This document shows, in pieces, positions 57,496-64,000 of a DNA stretch of 64,000 bases (position 1 is its first letter; every line of letters starts with the position of its first letter). Source of the stretch: Streptomyces sp. MMG1121 (GTDB lineage Bacteria > Actinomycetota > Actinomycetes > Streptomycetales > Streptomycetaceae); assembly GCF_001280015.1 (NCBI RefSeq), contig NZ_LGDV01000063.1, positions 79,523 to 143,522 on the forward strand, given 5' to 3'. The position numbers and the translations under genes are program-made. The notes under the pieces are model-generated. The model saw nothing but the letters and a program-made list of their open reading frames with translations, was not told the origin of the DNA and did no database searches.

Positions 57496-57518
57496 GTGCC
57501 CGGTGGTCTGCCGGGCAC
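57496..57518 (-). promoter_or_regulatory. Hairpin in the sigE leader region
   Basis: GTGCCCGG (57496-57503) pairs with CCGGGCAC (57511-57518), loop 7 nt. It lies 60 bp upstream of the sigE start, inside the likely leader or CseB-binding region. The rest of the 272-bp gap to mutY holds no gene; a SigE/CseB-type promoter could not be fixed. Confidence 0.4.
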
Positions 57519-57708
57519 GAACAAGAAGTTACGGAGTGGTTGTCACGGCGCTGTGCGAGCCAGCCTTCGGCTAGCAATCGGCTATCCGTCGGTTGTGTAA
57601 CGGCCGTACGCGCGGGGTAAGAGAGGCGGCTAATATGTCCGCTTATGCAGTACTTTGCCGGGTTGGAGGGCTGTAACGGAGGCCCCAGAGCTGTGACTTG
57701 GCTGTCCG

Positions 57709-58584
57709 TCAACTCAACGGCAGCCGGTACAGGCCACCCGTCAGCGGCTCCACCAGACCGTCCGTGACGAGCCCGTCGAGCGCGCGGGCACGCTGCACCG
57801 GCTCGTGCCACACCCGGTCCAGCACCGCCTGTGCCACCGGCTCGTGCGCCTCCCGCAGCACGGCCAGCAGCTTGCCGCGAACCTGCCGGTCCGTACCGGC
57901 GTACGTCTGCCCGCGCCGCGGCGGCCCCACGTGCTCCGGCTTGCCGGCCAGCCGCCAGGCGCACTGCGCGGCGATCGGACACCGCCCGCACCCCTCGTTC
58001 TTCGCCGTGCACACCAGCGCGCCCAGCTCCATGGAGGCGGCCGCCCAGCGCGCGGCGGTCCTCTCGTCCCCGGGCAGCAGCTCACGGGCGAGCCTGCGCT
58101 CGGCGGCCGTCGTCGCGTTCGGCGGGTACTGCACCCCCGTCACCGCCCGCGCGAAGACCCGGCGCACATTCGTGTCCAGCACCGCGTGCCGCTGCCCGTA
58201 CGCGAACGACGCCACCGCGGCGGCCGTGTACTCGCCGATCCCGGGCAGCGCCAGCAACTGCGCGTGGTCCGTCGGTACGTCCCCGCCGTGCCGCTCCGTT
58301 ATGGCTACGGCGGCTCCGTGCAGCCGCAGCGCCCGCCGCGGGTAGCCGAGCCGGCCCCAGGCGCGCACCGCCTCGCCCGGAGCCTCCTTCGCGAGGTCGG
58401 CCGGGCGCGGCCAGCGGGCCAGCCACTCCTCGTAGACGGGCAGCACGCGGTTGACCGGGGTCTGCTGGAGCATGAACTCGCTGACCATCACACCCCACGG
58501 GCCCGCCTCCGGGCGGCGCCAGGGGAGGTCGCGGGCATGGGCGTCGAACCAGGCGATCACGGGGGTGTGCAGCTTCTCAGTCAT
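57709..58584 (-). CDS. mutY: Adenine DNA glycosylase MutY
   Basis: Removes adenine mispaired with 8-oxoguanine. 291 aa. Catalytic E36 (MVSEFMLQQT), D137 (VLDTNVRR), HhH motif LPGIGEYTAAAV, and the [4Fe-4S] ligands C192-x6-C199-x2-C202-x5-C208. It is shorter than E. coli MutY because the C-terminal MutT-like domain is reduced. GGAAGG lies before the ATG. Confidence 0.95.
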   Translation of the reverse strand: MTEKLHTPVIAWFDAHARDLPWRRPEAGPWGVMVSEFMLQQTPVNRVLPVYEEWLARWPRPADLAKEAPGEAVRAWGRLGYPRRALRLHGAAVAITERHGGDVPTDHAQLLALPGIGEYTAAAVASFAYGQRHAVLDTNVRRVFARAVTGVQYPPNATTAAERRLARELLPGDERTAARWAAASMELGALVCTAKNEGCGRCPIAAQCAWRLAGKPEHVGPPRRGQTYAGTDRQVRGKLLAVLREAHEPVAQAVLDRVWHEPVQRARALDGLVTDGLVEPLTGGLYRLPLS

Positions 58585-58764
58585 GGCCTTCCGATCCTGC
58601 CACGGCTCGGCACCCAGGGTGCGTGACCGCGCGCTCACCGGGCGTCGCGGCGCGTGAAGAGGCCTGCCGCCGACGGAAGTTGCCGGAATGATGATCCGGA
58701 AAAGTTGGTGCGCGAGCGGCGGGTGGGGCAAGCAAGCGCGCCGATCTCTCGTACAGTTTGGGCC

Positions 58765-59559
58765 GTGGGATCTCTGCGCAATCCGGTCGGGCCGCTTCCC
58801 TCCTCCATCTACTGGCGAAGGAGGGCCGTCATGCTGTCCGTGGTCGCCGTGCTGGCGCTGCTGATCACCTGGATCGTCACGGCCGGCGGCGGGGGCGGCA
58901 AGAAGAACACCGACGCGTCCAACGGCAAGAATCCCGCGCACACGATCACACCCGGGCCGTCCTCGTCCGGACCCGCGATCAGCCAACACCCGGGCGGGCG
59001 CGACGACTCGGGCGGCGGGGACGGCGGCGGAGGTTCCGGCGACGGCTCCTCCGGCTCCGCCGGTTCTTCGGGCTCCTCTGGGTCCGGCGGCTCGTCCTCG
59101 GGCGCGGCGGGCGGCGGCGTCGCCGCGGGCGACGCGCTCCCGGCGTCCTCCCCGCTGCCCGACTGCACGTCCTCCGCGGTGGCGCTGAGCCTGAAGAGCC
59201 TGCACAACTCCTACTCGCCGGACCAGACGCCGGCTTTCGAACTCACCGCGAAGAACAGCTCCTCGGCCGACTGCAAGATCGATCTCGGCCCGAAGAACGC
59301 GGTGTTGACCATCACGTCGTCGGCCGCCAGCACCGCCTACTGGTCCTCGGCGGACTGCCCCAAGGGTGCTGCCGCCCTGGAGTTCCGCGTGCCGGCGGGC
59401 CAGAGCATCACGTACACGGTGAAGTGGGACCGCAAGCCCAGCGCCCCTCAGTGCGCGACACCCACGGCGGGCTCGGCGAAGCCGGACACCTACTTGCTGG
59501 AAGCGAAGACGCCGGGCTTCGGGACGGTGCAGACATCGTTCGTGCTGTCGGCGGACTAG
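58765..59559 (+). CDS. Membrane-anchored Ser/Gly-rich extracellular protein
   Basis: 264 aa from GTG. A transmembrane segment (about 24-41) precedes a long Ser/Gly/Asp linker and a beta-rich C-terminal domain (residues about 145-264) with four cysteines suggestive of disulfides (PDCTSS, ADCKID, ADCPKG, PQCATP). It resembles DUF4232-like streptomycete surface proteins, but this is not certain. TACAGT ends 7 nt upstream of GTG, fitting a leaderless mRNA. Confidence 0.75.
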   Translation: MGSLRNPVGPLPSSIYWRRRAVMLSVVAVLALLITWIVTAGGGGGKKNTDASNGKNPAHTITPGPSSSGPAISQHPGGRDDSGGGDGGGGSGDGSSGSAGSSGSSGSGGSSSGAAGGGVAAGDALPASSPLPDCTSSAVALSLKSLHNSYSPDQTPAFELTAKNSSSADCKIDLGPKNAVLTITSSAASTAYWSSADCPKGAAALEFRVPAGQSITYTVKWDRKPSAPQCATPTAGSAKPDTYLLEAKTPGFGTVQTSFVLSAD

Positions 59560-59620
59560 AGCGCCTGGAGCGCCCCCGGAACGGCAGATCACCGCGAGCC
59601 GTGGGGCGCCCGGCCCGGAC

Positions 59621-60745
59621 TCAGACGTACCGCTCCAGGATGGAAGACTCCGCCAGCCGCGACAGCCCCTCCCGTACGCTCCGCGCCCGCGCCTCGCCCA
59701 CACCGTCCACGGTCTGCAGGTCGTCCACGCTGGCGGCGAGCAGCTTCTGCAAGCCGCCGAAGTGCTCCACCAGCCGGTCGATGATCGCGCCCGGAAGCCG
59801 CGGAACCTTCGCCAGCAGCCGGAAGCCGCGCGGGGACACCGCGGAGTCCAGCGTCTCGGGAGACCCGGTGTAGCCCAGCGCCCGCGCCACCGTGCCGAGT
59901 TCGAGCAGCTCCGCGTGGGTCAGCGCGTCCAGCTCGGACAGCGCCTCCTCGACCGTACGGGAGCGCTTCGCCGTCGGCTCGGGGACGTAGTCCCGCACGA
60001 CCAGCTCACGGTCGGGCTCGACCCCGGCGATCAACTCCTCCAGCTGAAGCGCGAGAAGACGCCCGTCCGTGCCCAGTTCGACCACATATTCAGCGATTTC
60101 GGTGGCGATGCGCCGGACCATCTCCAGCCGCTGGGCGACCGCGGACACGTCCCGGACCGTCACCAGGTCCTCGATCTCCAGCGCCGACAGCGTGCCCGCC
60201 ACCTCGTCGAGGCGGAGCTTGTACCGCTCCAGCGTGGCCAGCGCCTGGTTCGCGCGGGACAGGATCGCGGCCGAGTCCTCCAGGACGCGCCGCTGACCGT
60301 CGACGTACAGCGCGATCAGCCGCATCGACTGCGAGACGGAGACCACCGGGAAGCCGACCTGCTTGCTCACCCGGTCCGCCGTACGGTGCCGCGTGCCCGT
60401 CTCCTCCGTCGGGATCGTCGGGTCCGGCACCAGCTGCACCCCGGCCCGCAGGATCTTCGACAGGTCCGACGACAGCACGATGCCGCCGTCCAGCTTGCAC
60501 AGCTCCCGCAGCCGGGTCGCGGTGAACTCCACGTCCAGCACGAATCCGCCCGTGCACATCGCCTCGACCGTCTTGTCCGAGCCGAGGACGATCAGCCCGC
60601 CGGTGTTGCCGCGCAGTACGCGCTCGAGGCCGTCGCGCAGGGCCGTACCGGGAGCCACGGCGCTCAGCGAGGCGCGCATCAGGCGATCGGAACCGGCACT
60701 CCCACCGGACTTTCCGGGAGCTGCTGCCCGGTCGTTGGCTGCCAC
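59621..60745 (-). CDS. disA: Diadenylate cyclase DisA
   Basis: Makes c-di-AMP from ATP and scans DNA. 374 aa. DAC domain with DGG (86-88, where most relatives have DGA) and GTRHRTADR (117-125), a helical linker and a C-terminal HhH DNA-binding domain ([24 protein letters not shown]). GTG 60745 with GGAGGAG upstream. Located 80 bp downstream of radA, the usual arrangement. Confidence 0.95.
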   Translation of the reverse strand: MAANDRAAAPGKSGGSAGSDRLMRASLSAVAPGTALRDGLERVLRGNTGGLIVLGSDKTVEAMCTGGFVLDVEFTATRLRELCKLDGGIVLSSDLSKILRAGVQLVPDPTIPTEETGTRHRTADRVSKQVGFPVVSVSQSMRLIALYVDGQRRVLEDSAAILSRANQALATLERYKLRLDEVAGTLSALEIEDLVTVRDVSAVAQRLEMVRRIATEIAEYVVELGTDGRLLALQLEELIAGVEPDRELVVRDYVPEPTAKRSRTVEEALSELDALTHAELLELGTVARALGYTGSPETLDSAVSPRGFRLLAKVPRLPGAIIDRLVEHFGGLQKLLAASVDDLQTVDGVGEARARSVREGLSRLAESSILERYV

Positions 60746-60825
60746 TGCACTCCTCCGGTCGCAGGTTCTGACGCGCCCCCGCACCCGCACGGGGTTCGTA
60801 CGGACGGGCGAGACCTGGGCAAAGT

Positions 60826-62235
60826 CTACCGGCGCTCCTCCGCCTCCCGTGGGGCCTCCCGGCGACGGGAGCGCGGCAGGACCCGCAGCGCGTCCCCCAT
60901 GTCCGCGACTTCCAGGACCTTCATACCGGCCGGCACCTTGCCCGGATCGGTCGGCACGAGCGCGTGCGTGAAGCCCAGCCGGTGCGCCTCGGCGAGCCGG
61001 CGCTGCACGCCCGTCACCCGTCTGACCTCGCCCGCCAGCCCCACCTCGCCGATGGCCACCAGATTCTTCGGCAGCGGGGTGTCGCTGGCGGCGGAGGCGA
61101 GCGCCAGCGCGATGGCGAGGTCGGCGGCCGGCTCGGACAGCTTCACGCCGCCCACCGTCGCCGAGTAGATGTCCCGCTTGCCGAGCGCGCTGATCCGCCC
61201 GCGCTGCTCCAGCACCGCCAGCATCATCGACACCCGGGACGTCTCCAGACCCGAGGTCGTCCGGCGCGGGGAGGGGATCTGGGAGTCCACGGTCAGCGCC
61301 TGCACCTCGGCCACCAGCGGGCGGCGGCCCTCCAGGGTGACGGTCAGGCAGGTGCCCGGCACCGGCTCGGCACGCCGGGTCAGGAACAGGCCGCTGGGGT
61401 CGGCGAGGCCCGTGATGCCCTCGTCGTGCAGCTCGAAGCAGCCGACCTCGTCCGTGGCGCCGTAGCGGTTCTTCACGCCGCGCACCAGGCGCAGGCGCGC
61501 GTGCCGGTCGCCCTCGAAGTGCAGGACGACGTCCACGAGGTGTTCGAGGAGGCGGGGGCCGGCGATCGCGCCGTCCTTGGTCACGTGGCCGACCAGCAGT
61601 GTGGACATGCCCCGGTCCTTGGACGCCCGGATCAGGGCCCCGGCGACCTCCCGCACCTGGGCCATGCCGCCGGGTGCGCCCTCGATCTCGGGAGAGGCGA
61701 CCGTCTGCACCGAGTCCAGGACCAGCAGCGACGGCTTGACCTCGTCCAAGTGGCCGAGGACGGCGGACAGGTCGGTCTCGGCGGCCAGATACAGCTCGTC
61801 GTGGAGGGCGCCGATGCGGTCCGCGCGCAGCCGCACCTGGCTCGCCGACTCCTCGCCGGTGACATAGAGGGTGCGGTGCTCGGCGCTCGCGGACTTGGCG
61901 GCCACGTCGAGAAGGAGGGTGGACTTGCCGACGCCCGGCTCGCCCGCCAGCAGGACCACCGCGCCGGGCACCAGGCCGCCGCCGAGCACCCGGTCCAGCT
62001 CGGGCACGCCGGTCGTACGGGCGGTGGCCTGCCTGCCGTCGACCTGGCCGATGGGCAGCGCGGAGGTGGTGACTCGGCCCGGCGCGGTCGTACGCACCGC
62101 GGGCGTGCCGTACTCCTCGACCGTGCCCCACGCCTGGCATTCGGGGCAGCGGCCGAGCCACTTGGCCGTCTGCCAGCCGCACTCGGTGCAGCGGTAGGAC
62201 GGGCGGTCCTTGGTGGTCTTCGTGCGGGCAGCCAT
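60826..62235 (-). CDS. radA: DNA repair protein RadA
   Basis: DnaB-like helicase aiding recombination intermediates. 469 aa. C4 zinc finger (C16, C19, C30, C33), Walker [10 protein letters not shown] (98-106), [11 protein letters not shown]alker B, the RadA signature KNRYG and a C-terminal Lon-like domain ([27 protein letters not shown]). Translated leftward ahead of disA. The 197-bp gap upstream to the next gene has no other gene. Confidence 0.95.
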   Translation of the reverse strand: MAARTKTTKDRPSYRCTECGWQTAKWLGRCPECQAWGTVEEYGTPAVRTTAPGRVTTSALPIGQVDGRQATARTTGVPELDRVLGGGLVPGAVVLLAGEPGVGKSTLLLDVAAKSASAEHRTLYVTGEESASQVRLRADRIGALHDELYLAAETDLSAVLGHLDEVKPSLLVLDSVQTVASPEIEGAPGGMAQVREVAGALIRASKDRGMSTLLVGHVTKDGAIAGPRLLEHLVDVVLHFEGDRHARLRLVRGVKNRYGATDEVGCFELHDEGITGLADPSGLFLTRRAEPVPGTCLTVTLEGRRPLVAEVQALTVDSQIPSPRRTTSGLETSRVSMMLAVLEQRGRISALGKRDIYSATVGGVKLSEPAADLAIALALASAASDTPLPKNLVAIGEVGLAGEVRRVTGVQRRLAEAHRLGFTHALVPTDPGKVPAGMKVLEVADMGDALRVLPRSRRREAPREAEERR

Positions 62236-62432
62236 GCGGAAACCGTAGCCCGCGGCACTGACAACCCGACCCGGGGCCGCGTATGAGTGAGCCGGTACCG
62301 GCCGCCTCCCGTCGGCTTCGAGCCCCGGGGAAAGGGACTCCTGTCCCCTTATGAGGGATCGTTTCACCCGTATGGATTAAAAGTGCTCAAGGTTCGAGAA
62401 GGGGCGCTCCGCCGCCGCCTACGGTCGCACGG

Positions 62433-64000
62433 GTGATGAGCAGCAGTCCGGAGACCACGACCCGCACCACCGGCGAGCACCGGGTGCATCGCGCGGCGCG
62501 CGAAGCACGGGAGGCGCGGGAGGGGCGCGAGGCACGGGAGGGGCGCGACCGCGCCGCCGCACGCACCCTGGCCCACCGGTTGCCGGCGCGCTACGAGCCG
62601 TATCTGGACGGACTGTTCACCTACTGCCTGTCGGTGCTGTGCGACCACGACGCGGCCACCACCGCCCTCGGCGACGTCCTCGCCCTGGCCGAACGGCGCG
62701 CGCACCGCATCCCGGAGCCCGCCGCCGACCGCAGGGCCTGGCTGTACGCACTGGCCCGCTGGGCGTGCCTGCGCGGGCTCGCCGAGGCCAAGCAGAAACG
62801 TCAGGCCACCCACGCGGCGGGCCGTTCCACCCCGGGAAAAGCGGCCGGCGACCAGGTCCCCGATCCGCTCCTCGCGCCGGAGATCCAGGAGCAGCGGCGC
62901 CGCGAACTCGCCCTGCTGGCCTGGCCGGAGGCGGCCGGCACCACCCCGGAGCAGCGCGAGGCCCTGGAACTCGCCGTCCGCCACCACCTCGCCGCCCACG
63001 AGGTCGCCGCCGTCCTCGGCATGGAGCCGGCCGCCGCGCGCGACCTGCTCGCCTCCGCCGCATGCGAGGTCGAGCGCACCCGTGCCGCGCTCGCCGTGGT
63101 CGAGACCGGAGGCTGCCCGAGCGTGGCCCACCTCACGGGCGACAGCCGGCTGGTCCTGAGCACCGCGCTGCGCCGCGAACTGGTCCGGCACGTCGACGAC
63201 TGCCCGCGCTGCCGCCGCACCGCCGAGCGCGCCGTGTCCGGCCGCTGGCCCGGCGCGACGGTCACCCCTGCCGAGCTGCCCGTCCTCGAAGCGCCCCGCG
63301 CGGCCCTGCACCTGGCCCTCGCCCACCACCCACGCGCGCGGGGCGCCGCGGTACCCCGGTTCGACCGGCGCGGCTTCCCGATGGACCCCAAGGACCGCGC
63401 GGCCCGTCGCGACCGACTACGCGCGCGTGCCGTCACGACGACCGTCGTCGCCACCGTCGTCGCCGCCCCCGTCCTGGCCCTGTGGGCCGCCTACCGGGGC
63501 GCCCCCACGGCGGACGGTGACGGCCGCTCGCCCACCGCGAGCGAGGGGCAGGGCCCCGACGCCCTCGGCAGCGATCCGGGCGGCGGCTACGAGAACGCGG
63601 GGAACGCCAGCGTGAAGCCCGGCGCGCGGGCCGGCGGGCACGGCAAGGCGGACGTCTCCGTGGAGGTCGTCAGCGTCGCCGGAGCGGGGAGGAAGGGCGC
63701 TGGGCAGCTGGACGTCAGTGCCGCCAACGACGGCGACACCACGCTGATCACCCTGTCCGCCTCGGGCTCCGCACCGGTGCGCTGGTCCGCGTCCATGCCG
63801 GCGGGCTGGCTCTACCTCAGCCAGTCGGCGGGAACCCTGAACCCCGGCGAGACGTTGACGATCAAGGTGTACGTCGACCATCTGCGCGAGCCCTCCGGCC
63901 ACTGGCGCGCACAGGTGGCGATCTCCCCGGCGGGCACGGTGGTCACGATCGACGGCTACGGCACGGCCCCGACCCGCCCGACCCCGCCACCGTCATCGGC
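62433..64000 (+). CDS. Sigma-like/BACON domain membrane protein, partial
   Basis: At least 522 aa, running off the window. N-terminal Arg/Glu repeats (REAREAREGREAREGRD), a region with ECF sigma-like helices (EALELAVRHHLAAHEVAAVLGMEPAAARDLLASA), a CPRC-type pair (DDCPRC), one transmembrane helix (TTTVVATVVAAPVLALWAAY) and a BACON-like domain at the end (ITLSASGSAPVRWSASMPAGWLYLSQSAGTLNPGETLTI). GTG has TACGGT ending 7 nt upstream (62420-62425), suggesting leaderless initiation. Function unknown; it may regulate from the membrane. Confidence 0.75.
   Translation, partial: MMSSSPETTTRTTGEHRVHRAAREAREAREGREAREGRDRAAARTLAHRLPARYEPYLDGLFTYCLSVLCDHDAATTALGDVLALAERRAHRIPEPAADRRAWLYALARWACLRGLAEAKQKRQATHAAGRSTPGKAAGDQVPDPLLAPEIQEQRRRELALLAWPEAAGTTPEQREALELAVRHHLAAHEVAAVLGMEPAAARDLLASAACEVERTRAALAVVETGGCPSVAHLTGDSRLVLSTALRRELVRHVDDCPRCRRTAERAVSGRWPGATVTPAELPVLEAPRAALHLALAHHPRARGAAVPRFDRRGFPMDPKDRAARRDRLRARAVTTTVVATVVAAPVLALWAAYRGAPTADGDGRSPTASEGQGPDALGSDPGGGYENAGNASVKPGARAGGHGKADVSVEVVSVAGAGRKGAGQLDVSAANDGDTTLITLSASGSAPVRWSASMPAGWLYLSQSAGTLNPGETLTIKVYVDHLREPSGHWRAQVAISPAGTVVTIDGYGTAPTRPTPPPSS

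Overview
The window is GC-rich DNA with Streptomyces codon usage. Gene order from the tipA region through folate, NAD/CoA, lsr2, clpC and sigE-cseABC to disA-radA looks like a conserved core segment of a Streptomyces chromosome. Part of the evidence is direct (TipA with both of its start sites, Lsr2, a complete SigE-CseA-CseB-CseC cell-envelope system, FtsH/FolE/TilS/Hpt synteny). The species assignment is inference. I see no tRNA, rRNA, CRISPR array, intact insertion sequence or prophage.

Layout. 1-2.7 kb: a leftward two-gene unit, an Abi-type HEPN protein followed by an N-6 adenine DNA methyltransferase that runs off the window; this looks like an accessory phage-defence pair. 2.9-6.6 kb: glutamate decarboxylase with a ClC-type chloride transporter, then tipA. 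6.7-13.4 kb: YbjQ, DedA, a ThrE-type exporter, pyrophosphatase, a PBP4-type carboxypeptidase and a zincin-like protein. 13.5-21.6 kb: tilS-hpt-ftsH-folE rightward, facing a leftward folP-NTF2-folB-folK-DUF3180 operon. 21.7-30.8 kb: MprF-like lysyltransferase, esterase, a coiled-coil membrane protein, a PH-domain pair, nuoD2 and a MidA/NDUFAF7-type methyltransferase. 30.9-35.6 kb: a NarL-type two-component pair, an ArsR/DUF5937 regulator and a PLP lyase. 35.8-41.3 kb: a tightly packed DUF2520-panC-nadB-nadC-coaX cofactor operon. 41.4-48 kb: small proteins, BlaI-like repressor, short N-acetylglutamate synthase, lsr2 and clpC. 48-54.2 kb: a decayed NACHT fragment, a secreted acid phosphatase, an M23 peptidase, a TetR/MFS divergent pair and an SDR/TetR divergent pair. 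54.2-64 kb: cseC-cseB-cseA-sigE (leftward), mutY, a secreted Ser/Gly-rich protein, disA, radA and the start of a sigma-like/BACON protein.

How the genes work together. Envelope maintenance is over-represented (sigE-cseABC, MprF-like protein, DacB, M23 peptidase, disA for c-di-AMP). Protein quality control is provided by ftsH and clpC; clpC is preceded by two ClgR-like boxes. Folate genes sit around folE. The pan/nad/coaX operon joins NAD and CoA synthesis.

Most notable observations: the HEPN-methyltransferase pair; nuoD2 lying next to a homologue of the methyltransferase that modifies the human NuoD homologue, with the target arginine conserved; a ClC-gad pair; a FolP with a four-copy 15-residue C-terminal repeat; a NACHT remnant with a ruined Walker A; and a recurring CACGCGCGTG palindrome inside unrelated genes.
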